Source of the DNA: Nostocales cyanobacterium
GTDB taxonomy: Bacteria > Cyanobacteriota > Cyanobacteriia > Cyanobacteriales > Nostocaceae
Assembly (NCBI GenBank): GCA_004292695.1
Contig: RDXV01000001.1
Location: forward strand, 55,901 to 119,900
Reading direction: 5' to 3'
Length of the DNA: 64,000 nucleotides
The position numbers and the translations under genes were made by a program. Shown piece by piece: positions 37,382 to 46,540 of the stretch (the stretch's first letter is position 1; each line of letters starts with the position of its first letter). The notes below the pieces were generated by a model. The model ran no database searches. It was not told where the DNA came from and saw nothing but the letters and a program-made list of their open reading frames with translations.

Positions 37382-37990
37382 ATGAACAAAGTTTATAATA
37401 CCCAAGAATTGATAGAAATTATAGCCGCAGAAAAGCAAGCGTGCCTGAAAGGAGAGCGGTTAAAATTAGATGTGGCAGTTTCTGGAAACCCAGTTATAGA
37501 TCAATTAATTACAACGGAAGGATTACAAAAATTCACTGCTTATCAAGATTTTAAAGCTTCTATTCATGAATATCAACGTCAGAATCAAGTTTCAGGAATT
37601 GTCTGGAAAGATTTAACTGTTAAAGGTAAAACCTTGAATTATCCAGAGGTTGATTCCCATTTAGTAGCTTTAGAAAGTGACTTAGAAATATTAAAAGCTG
37701 CCAAGAAACCTATGTTAGAATTTTGGCATCAAGTAACGGCAGATATGGATTTATATTTAAGTTTGAGTAATGGTAAAAACCACGAAAAGATTAATACTTT
37801 AGAAGTAGAAAGAATTGCCAACAGGACGGAATGGGCAAGTTTTTTGAAATGGGAAAATCATAATTTTTTAGAATTAATTTTACAAATGGGTTGGGGTAAA
37901 CCAGAGGAAGCAGCATATAAAAGAGGTAGGCCACATTCAGGGAGTGAATTTATTCATGCTGTTAACCCTGGTAATTATCCTATTGGGTAA
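37382..37990 (+). CDS. Conserved protein of unknown function
   Basis: A 202-residue soluble, charged protein; no family recognised. Helical N terminus (YNTQELIEIIAAEKQACLKGER), a middle section with DLEILKAAKKPMLEFW and a C-terminal half with WASFLKWENHNFLELILQMGWGKPEEA (quoted as landmark only up to EFW and WGKPEEA). It stands alone between two hairpins. No signal peptide or membrane segment. Confidence 0.6.
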   Translation: MNKVYNTQELIEIIAAEKQACLKGERLKLDVAVSGNPVIDQLITTEGLQKFTAYQDFKASIHEYQRQNQVSGIVWKDLTVKGKTLNYPEVDSHLVALESDLEILKAAKKPMLEFWHQVTADMDLYLSLSNGKNHEKINTLEVERIANRTEWASFLKWENHNFLELILQMGWGKPEEAAYKRGRPHSGSEFIHAVNPGNYPIG

Positions 37991-38031
37991 TTGAGAATTG
38001 AGAATTGCTGATAACTTCTTACTGTCACCTG

Positions 38032-38880
38032 TCACCTGTCACCTGTCACCTTCAGAATTAAATTATCTAATTCTTGCTGCATTTTACTTCTAACTATTTC
38101 ATAACATTCATCTACATAAAGGCGATCGCTCGCTGCTGCTTTTCCATAACGATCAAAAATAATTGGTGGACAAACTCTGGTATGAATACTCATTGGTAAG
38201 GGAATATTTGGCCAAGGTCCAAGAGCTAAACCCCAGGGTAAACCCAGATAGACAGGGAACACCAGAGGATCAACCCCAAATAACCAAGGTAAACCCATCT
38301 CATGGAGTTGCTGCATATTTTTATACAAATCAGTCAGTACAATTAAGGTATCATGCGCTCCCCAGGAAATAGCGGGAACAATAGGTACATTTTCTCTCAG
38401 TGCTAACTTAATAAAACCGCGACGCTCGGCAAAATAGATTTTATCCCGCATTTTGTGAGGTCTAAACACATCCTCAGCACCACCGGGATAAACAAGAACA
38501 CTAGCACCCGCACGGAAAGCCGCATAGGCCATTTTCGGATGTGCTATCACAGCGCCACCTTTCATGGCAAGTTTTGCTATGGGGGGAAATACTTCCCAAA
38601 CTTTAGGGTGCATTAACCCATAAATCGGCCTTTCTGTGCCAAAACGACGTATCCAATCATACATCATCATAGATGTATCCGGTGATGCTAAACCGCCATT
38701 GTGAGAACCGACTACTAAAATTTTGCCCTCTGGTATATTTTCCCACCCGCTGGTTTCTACGCGAAAGTACAAGTTATATACAATTTCTAATAGTGGCATC
38801 AAGCTGTTAATGAACTTAGGATCTCGCTCCTCTAAAGACCAGCCTGGTTTGGTTTGACGAGCTTGTTGTAGTTGTAACAT
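38032..38880 (-). CDS. Lysophospholipid/diacylglycerol acyltransferase-like protein
   Basis: A 282-residue PlsC-superfamily protein. Block I is SHNGGLASPD at about 53-62, with His and Asp seven apart rather than the HX4D of classical PlsC, as in the MGAT-like subfamily. Block III is VYPGGAEDVFRPH, and block IV is NVPIVPAISWGAHD. It is expected to acylate a glycerol or wax-type acceptor at the membrane. Its C-terminal coding end lies next to a GTCACCT repeat (38023-38050). It is minus strand and separate from the carotenoid oxygenase downstream. Confidence 0.8.
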   Translation of the reverse strand: MLQLQQARQTKPGWSLEERDPKFINSLMPLLEIVYNLYFRVETSGWENIPEGKILVVGSHNGGLASPDTSMMMYDWIRRFGTERPIYGLMHPKVWEVFPPIAKLAMKGGAVIAHPKMAYAAFRAGASVLVYPGGAEDVFRPHKMRDKIYFAERRGFIKLALRENVPIVPAISWGAHDTLIVLTDLYKNMQQLHEMGLPWLFGVDPLVFPVYLGLPWGLALGPWPNIPLPMSIHTRVCPPIIFDRYGKAAASDRLYVDECYEIVRSKMQQELDNLILKVTGDR

Positions 38881-38969
38881 TGAACTTTTGTAAGATGATA
38901 TATTAAGAATCCTAAACCATTTTAGAAGTAGTCAGACTGGAAAGCTACTGAACAAACTGATAATTGTAC

Positions 38970-38991
38970 GGGTTTAGCACAGCTAAACCCC
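38970..38991. terminator. GGTTTAGCA palindrome
   Basis: GGGTTTAGCACAGCTAAACCC is a perfect small palindrome of a dispersed family; another copy is at 61268. It lies just beyond the 3' end of the carotenoid oxygenase gene, on the acyltransferase side. Confidence 0.5.
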
Positions 38992-39017
38992 CACTGATAA
39001 CTGTTAACTGATAACTG

Positions 39018-40454
39018 TTAACTGTTCCCTTTCCAAGTACCGTGAAAACTGTGAGGAATTACACCGGGTAAAGCGAGTTTACAAATAGGTTCTGCTTGTA
39101 ATTGTTGACTATCAAATATCAAAACTTCGCTACTATTATTATTGCCATCATAAACAATAGTTAAAACCCAACCTTGATCAGAATTTTCAGGATCTTCAAC
39201 ATAAATAGGTTCAGAGGGATAAAGATTTTCACCTAAATTTGCTTCTATTAAAGTATTTTTTTGATGGTCAAAACAAGCAATTCCATTTAAAATTTCTCCT
39301 TTCATATCAATTCCCTCTCGATAAATAGACATATAGCTAAATTGAGAAAATTTACCAACATTTTTAGCCGGAACATTAGGAAATTCACAAGTTCTATCTA
39401 TCAGAGTTTCTGTATTGGTCACTTTTGCAGTTTGAGGATTAATTTGAACTCTACAGAATGAATTTTTGGCGATGGTTTGAGTTTTACCTGTTGCCACTTC
39501 TCGTAAATATTCATTAGTTTGAAAATCGGCATATTTAGCAAAATCAATAACTACTATTCCCCTATCATCAACATAGCCATTACAAAAATGCCATTGAAAC
39601 CAAGGATCGGTTACACTACGACTAACTAAAGACAAAGTTTCTCGATCAAAAACTAAAATTTCTGTACCTTGTTCTGGTTGCCAAGTTAAACAATTACTAT
39701 AACTATTAACACCAAATAAAACAGGCCAAATATTTAACCGTACAGCGGGAGCAAAAAATATTAAATATTGTCCAGCTAACACAAAATCATGTATTAATGG
39801 AAAACCATTTAAGGTAAATTTTGTTTTTTTAAATATTTTTCCGGTGGAATTACTTTTATAAATATGTAGTATGCCATTAATTCCTGGACTGACACCAAAA
39901 TTAAATATTTCCCCTGTTTGATGGTCAATTTTTGGATGTGCTGAATAAGGTTGTCCTTTGTTTAAAGCACCTAAATTATTTAAACCTTTTGTTTCTAAAG
40001 TTTCTAAATCTAAACTATAGGGATGATCTCCTTCCCATAGTGCTAAAAGTTGATCTGGTAATGCTAAAACAGAAGTATTAGCTGAATTTTTAACAGGTCT
40101 TTGTAATTTATTCCAAATTGAACCAGGTGCAGTCATGCCATAATTACCATAGAGGAATTTACCCGCTTTTGTTTCTTCTTGATAACCGGTAGTTTGTACA
40201 TAACGATAAACTCCCGTAGCACCTGTATCAGTAAAATGAACTGCTAAAATAGAGCCATCTCCATCAAACCAATGTCCTACAGATACACCACCTCGTTGTA
40301 ATCTACCAGGACTGTTGCGATATAATATACCGCGTAAATTTGGGGGAATTTGACCTGAAATTATGGGTAATGGTGTGGGAGGAAATTCTTTTGCTGGTTG
40401 AGATATAGCTTTTGACCAGGTTTTTGTAGTTGACTTTTTATCAATTGTTTGCAT
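39018..40454 (-). CDS. Carotenoid cleavage oxygenase (RPE65/CCD family)
   Basis: A 478-residue seven-bladed beta-propeller dioxygenase that splits carotenoids or apocarotenoids. The four iron-binding His residues can be placed in YSAHPKID, PLIHDFVLA, QWHFCNGY and PHSFHGTW. The N terminus carries LRGILYRNSPGRLQRGG and GHWFDGDG, both typical. It resembles cyanobacterial apocarotenoid oxygenases. Divergent from the NTF2-like gene. It may supply or degrade a retinoid-like product, but no retinal-binding protein gene is in the window. Confidence 0.92.
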   Translation of the reverse strand: MQTIDKKSTTKTWSKAISQPAKEFPPTPLPIISGQIPPNLRGILYRNSPGRLQRGGVSVGHWFDGDGSILAVHFTDTGATGVYRYVQTTGYQEETKAGKFLYGNYGMTAPGSIWNKLQRPVKNSANTSVLALPDQLLALWEGDHPYSLDLETLETKGLNNLGALNKGQPYSAHPKIDHQTGEIFNFGVSPGINGILHIYKSNSTGKIFKKTKFTLNGFPLIHDFVLAGQYLIFFAPAVRLNIWPVLFGVNSYSNCLTWQPEQGTEILVFDRETLSLVSRSVTDPWFQWHFCNGYVDDRGIVVIDFAKYADFQTNEYLREVATGKTQTIAKNSFCRVQINPQTAKVTNTETLIDRTCEFPNVPAKNVGKFSQFSYMSIYREGIDMKGEILNGIACFDHQKNTLIEANLGENLYPSEPIYVEDPENSDQGWVLTIVYDGNNNSSEVLIFDSQQLQAEPICKLALPGVIPHSFHGTWKGNS

Positions 40455-40648
40455 GGTGATAATTTAGAGGTTTTATATAGATTTTTTTGGTGTATGTTTC
40501 CGTTTCTTTAAATATTATATACATATTTTTACAAAATTTGGTTTTTATGGGAAAATTTTTCTCATATCAAATCTAGATTTTGTGAATAATTATCATCAAA
40601 CAGCCAAATTCAGTTATTCTAGAATCATCAGCGAACAAAGGTTTTTAT

Positions 40649-41302
40649 ATGATTAAACAGCCAAGGAAAAGTATCTACAGACTGACCCCAACAATTACTC
40701 AAATAGTCTTGAGTTTGTTATTAATGTTATTAATTTGGAATATCCCACAAAATGCTCTAGCTGCGGATGTCTCACCAGAGGATTTAAAATCTATTGTTCG
40801 CACGCGGGATATAGCTTTAGAAGCCTTAAATACCCGTGATTTTACCAAAGTTGCCCCTTATTTACACCCAAATTTTACGATTACCACAGTTGATAATCAA
40901 GTTTTTCACAAAGTACCGGAATTTGAAAAGTATTGGAATCAGCAATTTTCTAATACAATTCAAGATATCAAGATGAAATTCAAAGGAGATACTTTAAGAA
41001 CGTTTCTCACTCCAGGGATAGATATAGCAACTGGAGAAGCAACAACGACATTTTCTTTTAAAGATGGTAAGTCAGCAGATATGGATGTCCGCTGGACGGC
41101 AGTTTTACAAAAATTACAGGATAAATGGGTAATTCAATCTTTACATTTCTCTTCTAATTTGTTAAATAATCCTGTATTAAATGCTGCCCAGCAGTTAGGA
41201 AAAATGGTTGCTATTGGTGCAGGTTTAGTTGGGTTTATTGTTGGTGCTTTACTAATGTTAGTATTACGTAGTAGAAGCAGAACCCGCACCCAAAGAAATT
41301 AG
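40649..41302 (+). CDS. NTF2/SnoaL-like exported membrane protein
   Basis: A 217-residue protein with an N-terminal signal or anchor (about 17-38, ending NALAAD), an NTF2-like domain (EDLKSIVRTRDIALEALNTR, then FTKVAPYLHPNFTITTVDN) and a C-terminal membrane segment (about 180-205) followed by an Arg-rich tail. The domain would sit in the periplasm or thylakoid lumen. Function unknown. It may be in one unit with the glycosyltransferase 47 bp downstream. Confidence 0.7.
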   Translation: MIKQPRKSIYRLTPTITQIVLSLLLMLLIWNIPQNALAADVSPEDLKSIVRTRDIALEALNTRDFTKVAPYLHPNFTITTVDNQVFHKVPEFEKYWNQQFSNTIQDIKMKFKGDTLRTFLTPGIDIATGEATTTFSFKDGKSADMDVRWTAVLQKLQDKWVIQSLHFSSNLLNNPVLNAAQQLGKMVAIGAGLVGFIVGALLMLVLRSRSRTRTQRN

Positions 41303-41349
41303 AAGTTAGTAAATACTGAATAAAAAACACCCATTAGACTAATAAAAAT

Positions 41350-42606
41350 ATGAATGTTAATAAATACCGTCGTCTTCAAGCAACTACTATAGTTTTATTA
41401 GTCTGGTGTGGTGTTAGTTTACTACATTTATTCCCAGAATTTAGGTTTTTAATGTTAGGTTTAACCATACTTTTAACTATACAATCAGTCAGAATGTTAA
41501 TAGTTAAACCTAAAATTTCTGTACCTGTGGATGATGGTTATTTACCGACAGTTTCTATTGTGGTTTCTGCTAAAAATGAAAGTGCTGTTTTACCAGGTTT
41601 AGTTAATAATATAGATCAATTAAATTATCCGTTTAAATTATTAGATATTTGGGTAATTGATGACGGTAGCACTGATGAAACTTACAATATTTTAAGTAAA
41701 TTACAAACTCAATTTACCTGGTTAAAAATACATCAGAGAAAATCCCAAGGTGGTAAGTCTGGAGCGTTAAATTCTGTGCTACCCTTAACTAAAGGAGAAA
41801 TTTTTTTAATTTGTGATGCAGATGCAAAATTACCTGAAAGTTTTCTCAAGCAAACATTACCTAAATTACAAAATCAAAAAATTGCTGCGGTGCAGGTGAG
41901 AAAGTCTATTTATAATGCAGGAACTAATTTTTTAACTCGTTGTCAACAAATGGAAATGAGTTGTGATAGCTTCCTACAAACCCATCGGATAGCAATTGGG
42001 GGGATGTCTGAATTAAGGGGGAATGGAATGTTAGTAAAACGGGAGTTTTTAGAAAAGTGTCATGGGTGGAATGAAAATACAATTACTGATGATTTAGATA
42101 TGTGTTTTAAACTGTATTTAGTAGGAGGAGAAATTGCATTTTTAACGATTCCATCTGTTCAAGAAGAAGGGGTAACAACTTGGAAACAATTATGGTTACA
42201 GCGTCGGCGCTGGGCTGAAGGTGGTTATCAAAGATACTTAGATTATTTTCCTCAGATTTTCACATTAGGATGGTTGAAAGAAATTGATTTATTATTATTT
42301 TTGTTATTACAGTTTATATTACCTATTGGTTTAATTCCTGATTTATTATGGACAATTTTTTATAGCCAAAATCCGGTTTTATTCCCATTACAAACACTTT
42401 TAAGTGTAATTTTAACAATTGCCTTTATTTGTGGACTTTATCAATTTCAAGGTTTACGAGGATTATCTTTAATTTGGGCAACTTTGCAAGGTTCAATATA
42501 TATGATACATTGGATTCCAATTATGATTGTCACAACTTTAAAAATGTGTGTACAAAAAGATCCTTCAGTGTGGGTAAGAACTGAACATCGAGGTATAAAT
42601 CATTAA
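41350..42606 (+). CDS. Membrane glycosyltransferase family 2 (processive type)
   Basis: A 418-residue GT2 enzyme with two N-terminal membrane segments, a cytoplasmic catalytic domain and three or four C-terminal segments. Motifs: VSIVVSAKNESAVL, VIDDGSTDETY, ICDADAKLPESF, an acceptor-site Asp in ITDDLDMCF and QRRRWAEGGY (the QxxRW motif). The topology matches polysaccharide or glycolipid synthases. The acceptor is unknown. An AATT repeat (42603-42623) follows. Confidence 0.88.
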   Translation: MNVNKYRRLQATTIVLLVWCGVSLLHLFPEFRFLMLGLTILLTIQSVRMLIVKPKISVPVDDGYLPTVSIVVSAKNESAVLPGLVNNIDQLNYPFKLLDIWVIDDGSTDETYNILSKLQTQFTWLKIHQRKSQGGKSGALNSVLPLTKGEIFLICDADAKLPESFLKQTLPKLQNQKIAAVQVRKSIYNAGTNFLTRCQQMEMSCDSFLQTHRIAIGGMSELRGNGMLVKREFLEKCHGWNENTITDDLDMCFKLYLVGGEIAFLTIPSVQEEGVTTWKQLWLQRRRWAEGGYQRYLDYFPQIFTLGWLKEIDLLLFLLLQFILPIGLIPDLLWTIFYSQNPVLFPLQTLLSVILTIAFICGLYQFQGLRGLSLIWATLQGSIYMIHWIPIMIVTTLKMCVQKDPSVWVRTEHRGINH

Positions 42607-42639
42607 TTAATTAATTAATTAATATCAAAAGGATTATAA

Positions 42640-44346
42640 ATGCTAGACTTAATCATCAAAAACGGTTTAAAATTCGACGGTTTAGGTTCTCCCCCCATCC
42701 GTCAAGATATCGGTATCAAAGATGGTCAAATTATGACCATTTCCCCATCCATAACTTCCCAAGCTCAGGAAATTATAGACGCAACTAATTTATGGGTGAC
42801 ACCGGGATTTATAGACATTCATACACACTACGATTTAGAACTAGAAATTGCCCCTGGTTTAAGTGAATCAGTACGTCATGGAGTAACTAGCGTAGTTATT
42901 GGTAATTGTAGTTTATCTGTTGCCATTGGTGAACCACAAATATTAGCAGATATTTTTCAAAGAGTAGAAACTTTATCTCATAAATTAATCGCTAAATGGT
43001 TAAAAAAATCAGTTTCTTGGCAAACTCCAGCAGAATATTTACAACATTTGCAAACATTACCATTAGGGGTAAATGTTGCACCCTTATTTGGACATAGTGC
43101 TTTACGCGCTCACGTCATGGGTTTAGAAAGAAGTTTAAAAAATCAACCCAGTAAATTTGAATTAAATATCATGGAACGTATTGCCGCAGATGCTTTAGAT
43201 GCGGGTTTTATTGGTATTTCTATTGATATGTTTCCTTGGCACAGAATGAGCGGAGAATTTGCGGGTGATAGCATTCCTTCCCAACACGCCACATTTCCAG
43301 AATATGCGATGTTAGCTGATGTTTGTCGGCGACAAGATCGGGTTTTTCAAGTAACACCTAATATCAAAAAAATAGGCTCATTTTTAGAAATATTCTGGAT
43401 GAGTTTAGGAATAATCAGAAAACCATTAAGGTTAACTATTCTCTCTGCTTTAGATGCTGTCCATAACCGGAATATGTGGCGAATGTTTGCCCCGATTTTA
43501 TTTATTTGGAATTGCATTTTACAGGGTAATACTCGGTTTCAAACCCTGACAGAACCATTTACAATTTTTTCGGATGGACCAGTGACACCGTTGTTTGAAG
43601 AATTTACTACCGGGGCAAAACTTAATGGTTGTAATTCCAGATCAGCAAGATTAGAATTATGGAATTTAGAAGATTTCCGCAATCAATTTATCAAGGAATG
43701 GAATGATAAAAAATCCTTAGCATTTCACAGAAAATTAGAGTTAATGGAAGTAGTAGAATGTCCTGAAAAAAGCTGGGAAGGTTTAAGTTTTACGGAGATT
43801 GCTAAACGACAAAAACAAGAACCTTTAGAGTTTTTTATCCAAGCATTACAAAAATATGATACTGATTTAAGATGGGTAGCAACAGGAGCAAATGATCGCC
43901 TTAAACCCAGATTAGAAATGATGAAACATCCGCATATTTTCCCTGGTTTTACTGATGCGGGCGCTCATGTGCGAAACTTGGGTTATTATGATGGGGCGAT
44001 ATCTTTATTAAAACAAGCAATAGCAACTAATTTTTTATCTCCTGAAGTTGCAATTCATCGAGTTACGGGTGAACCTGCTGCATGGTTTCGTTTAAATACA
44101 GGTGTGCTGAAAGTTGGTGCAAAAGCTGATTTATTATTAATTGATCCTTTGGGTTTAGAACAACCTTTAAGTCCCCAAGTGCAAATATCAGACCCAGTTT
44201 TAGATGGGGAAATGCGGATGGTAAAACGGGGTTCTGAGGAAATAATAAAGGGTGTATTTATTAATGGGGTGAAGGTTGTTAATAATGGGGAAGTTAGTGA
44301 TGTTTTAGGTAGGGAAAAATTGGGGGATGTTTTATTTCCGGTTTGA
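42640..44346 (+). CDS. N-acyl-D-amino-acid deacylase-like amidohydrolase
   Basis: A 568-residue amidohydrolase-3 family member. The metal-binding HxH is in GFIDIHTHYDLEL (about residue 61), further ligands are expected in GHSALRAHVMG, and the catalytic Asp in PGFTDAGAHVRNLGYYDG. Typical D-aminoacylases are 480-560 residues, so it is full length. It could release an acyl chain from a D-amino acid or process a similar amide. It lies 33 bp after the glycosyltransferase and is probably co-transcribed with it. Confidence 0.85.
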   Translation: MLDLIIKNGLKFDGLGSPPIRQDIGIKDGQIMTISPSITSQAQEIIDATNLWVTPGFIDIHTHYDLELEIAPGLSESVRHGVTSVVIGNCSLSVAIGEPQILADIFQRVETLSHKLIAKWLKKSVSWQTPAEYLQHLQTLPLGVNVAPLFGHSALRAHVMGLERSLKNQPSKFELNIMERIAADALDAGFIGISIDMFPWHRMSGEFAGDSIPSQHATFPEYAMLADVCRRQDRVFQVTPNIKKIGSFLEIFWMSLGIIRKPLRLTILSALDAVHNRNMWRMFAPILFIWNCILQGNTRFQTLTEPFTIFSDGPVTPLFEEFTTGAKLNGCNSRSARLELWNLEDFRNQFIKEWNDKKSLAFHRKLELMEVVECPEKSWEGLSFTEIAKRQKQEPLEFFIQALQKYDTDLRWVATGANDRLKPRLEMMKHPHIFPGFTDAGAHVRNLGYYDGAISLLKQAIATNFLSPEVAIHRVTGEPAAWFRLNTGVLKVGAKADLLLIDPLGLEQPLSPQVQISDPVLDGEMRMVKRGSEEIIKGVFINGVKVVNNGEVSDVLGREKLGDVLFPV

Positions 44347-44497
44347 GTTATTTTCAGATTTAAAGCGAATTACTCATGTTTAATGATATAATTTACTTGA
44401 GAAACTAAGTGAAATTATATCAATACAATCAAAGTGAATGTAACTTTTATGTTAATTTTAGTTGTATAATTAAGTTTAATGTCGTGAGGAAATTTAG

Positions 44498-44749
44498 ATG
44501 AATCTTAAAAAGAGTGAGTCTCAATCAGGTGTTATTTTGAAAACTATTTATAAATTTATTGGGGGTGCTACTCTTGGTGGATTTGTAGTCAGTATTCCTA
44601 TTTTGTACTACGGAGCGTCTACAAATTTGAGTCTCTTACAAATCTGTTTTGTATTAACAGTAATCATTACTTCTGGTTTACTGTCAAGTATTTGGGGTGA
44701 AAAGTTTATCAATGCAGTAATGGATATATTAAATGCATCTAGTTTGTAG
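44498..44749 (+). CDS. Small two-TM membrane protein
   Basis: An 83-residue protein with two predicted membrane helices (about 18-38 and 46-66) and a charged N terminus. GAGGAAATTTAG precedes the ATG. No family recognised. Confidence 0.55.
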   Translation: MNLKKSESQSGVILKTIYKFIGGATLGGFVVSIPILYYGASTNLSLLQICFVLTVIITSGLLSSIWGEKFINAVMDILNASSL

Positions 44750-45055
44750 TTTTAATTTCTGCGATTTTGTATTATTAAAATTCACCCCATAGGACAAGTA
44801 TCAAAATTTTATATATACAGCAGAAGTCAGGGTAAAAGTCTCTTTTTGTCTAAGTATCAATCTCGGTTATGTAGCTTCATATACAATCTGTTTGGGTTGC
44901 CATTGATTATTATTGTCTGGGTTTAAAGGATTCCAGTATGTAATGGTAGATTTTGACATGATAAGTTTTTGTTAAGAAAAATATTAAATACAGAAACTTT
45001 CAGTATAATTAATGATTCATTAATATTGAAAGTTAATTATTGAAGATAACATTTT
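44750..45055. other. AT-rich gap with a possible short gene remnant
   Basis: 306 bp. On the minus strand 44867-44959 encodes a 30-residue ORF starting MSKSTITYWNPLNPDNNNQW, which reads like the N terminus of a protein followed by a stop codon. I cannot name the family. It may be a truncated gene, or chance. The rest is AT-rich. Confidence 0.35.
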
Positions 45056-46102
45056 ATGCACCAACCCAAAAAAATATATCAAATTTCTTGCCTCAAAATC
45101 GCTATTCTTGCCAGTATTGCAGGAATAATGGCAATTAATGATCAAAGTTTCGCTACAGATAACAAACAACAAACAGCTACATCACAAAATAGCATGAAGA
45201 ATACTTCTGTAAATAGAAATATTCTAGAAATTAATCATAAAAATCAACAAATTTACGCTAATCAAAATAATCAAGTTTCTCTACAAACAAATATGGTTTA
45301 CAGAGAAGCAAGAATATTAATTATGCAGCAAGGATGGCGACCTAATTTACAAGGTGAACCTGCTAATTTACGTTCTTCTGTAGTTAAGGAATTATTTGAT
45401 TTAGGCTATTCAGAAATTAAAGATTGTGCGGGTACAGTTGAGGGTGATTGTCGGTTTGAATTTGTTAATAATAAAGGTGAGTTATTAGTAGTGACTGCTA
45501 CTACTAGGGGATATGAAAATAAAAGAAGATTTGTGAAAACATGGTGGGTTGAGAAAAATTCAAATATTGCTAAACAAAGGTTATCTAAGAAAATTAGTGA
45601 TGGTTATTATGCGTTAGGAGGAACAGGTCAAGGTTTAGAAGTGAGAGGAAAAAAATACCGATATTATGACGAAGAGGGTCAAAAACCTTGGCAATCTATT
45701 AATTATTTACAATCTCCAAAAAATGGTGTTGTTTTTGATGGGAAAGATTATTGGTGTTTATCAACTCTTGTACCTCAAGATAAACCTGCTGTTTGTTCTC
45801 CAAATGGTTGGCATCAACCAGAAATACTACCATTTGTAGGTACTAAATATTATAATTTTTTGGGTGGTAGTGGTACAGGTGAATCAATGACTATTGAAAA
45901 TGATGGTCGTGTGATTATCAAAGTACATGGTACTCAGGAAACTGAGATAATTTATCGGGGAAAATTTAGCAATCCTTTAATGATTGAAAACGAATTTGGT
46001 TTATTAATTCAAGGTAATAAAATCTATCAATTAGATGTTAATGGCAAAATGACTACTGGTTGTAGAGGTGAAGGTAAAGTCTGTGAATCAGAATTATATT
46101 AA
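45056..46102 (+). CDS. Exported protein of unknown function
   Basis: A 348-residue protein with a signal peptide (about 1-32, ending NDQSFA). After a low-complexity Asn/Gln-rich stretch, two regions are visible. About 80-165 has MVYREARILIMQQGWRPN and CAGTVEGDCRFEFVNNKGE, with a CxnC pair probably forming a disulfide. A C-terminal beta-rich part has further Cys pairs. The first region resembles small exported domains repeated in several cyanobacterial proteins, but I cannot name it. Located 15 bp before the oxidative cluster on the same strand. Confidence 0.6.
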   Translation: MHQPKKIYQISCLKIAILASIAGIMAINDQSFATDNKQQTATSQNSMKNTSVNRNILEINHKNQQIYANQNNQVSLQTNMVYREARILIMQQGWRPNLQGEPANLRSSVVKELFDLGYSEIKDCAGTVEGDCRFEFVNNKGELLVVTATTRGYENKRRFVKTWWVEKNSNIAKQRLSKKISDGYYALGGTGQGLEVRGKKYRYYDEEGQKPWQSINYLQSPKNGVVFDGKDYWCLSTLVPQDKPAVCSPNGWHQPEILPFVGTKYYNFLGGSGTGESMTIENDGRVIIKVHGTQETEIIYRGKFSNPLMIENEFGLLIQGNKIYQLDVNGKMTTGCRGEGKVCESELY

Positions 46103-46117
46103 CTGTCCTAATTATCT

Positions 46118-46540
46118 ATGAATGATCTTAATTCTCATTTTCTAAATCATCCCAGAAATCGCATTAATGATCAAATTATAGATCATCCTTTTACAGATTA
46201 TTGGGATATTTTTGTCTTGAAACATCAACACCCCATGAATATTAGTTTACATATTTTGGGGATTTTGTTTTTTTATAGTCTACTTTTTTCAACTTGGAAA
46301 TTCCAAAATTTATGGCTACTTTTAGCTTTACCTATCACCCAGTTAATAGGTTTACTAGGACATATTTTATTTGAACCTAGTCATATTGATCAACAGGATG
46401 CGATATTTTCCTGGCGTGCTTCCTATTGTTTAGGTAAAATGTTCCTAAGAGTTTTAATAGGTAAATATCAACATGATATTCAGCAAAAACTAGAAATTTT
46501 GAATAGTTATTTGAGTAAAAAATATGGAAATATTCAATAA
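46118..46540 (+). CDS. Mpo1/DUF962-like membrane protein
   Basis: A 140-residue protein with two predicted membrane segments (about 48-66 and 70-90). It carries the DUF962 pattern: HQHPMNISLHILGI near residue 36-49 and a second His in HILFEPSHID. Yeast Mpo1 of this family is an iron-dependent dioxygenase that shortens 2-hydroxy fatty acids by one carbon. A similar alpha-oxidation step here is inferred. It overlaps the next gene by 17 bases and starts the oxidative cluster. Confidence 0.75.
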   Translation: MNDLNSHFLNHPRNRINDQIIDHPFTDYWDIFVLKHQHPMNISLHILGILFFYSLLFSTWKFQNLWLLLALPITQLIGLLGHILFEPSHIDQQDAIFSWRASYCLGKMFLRVLIGKYQHDIQQKLEILNSYLSKKYGNIQ

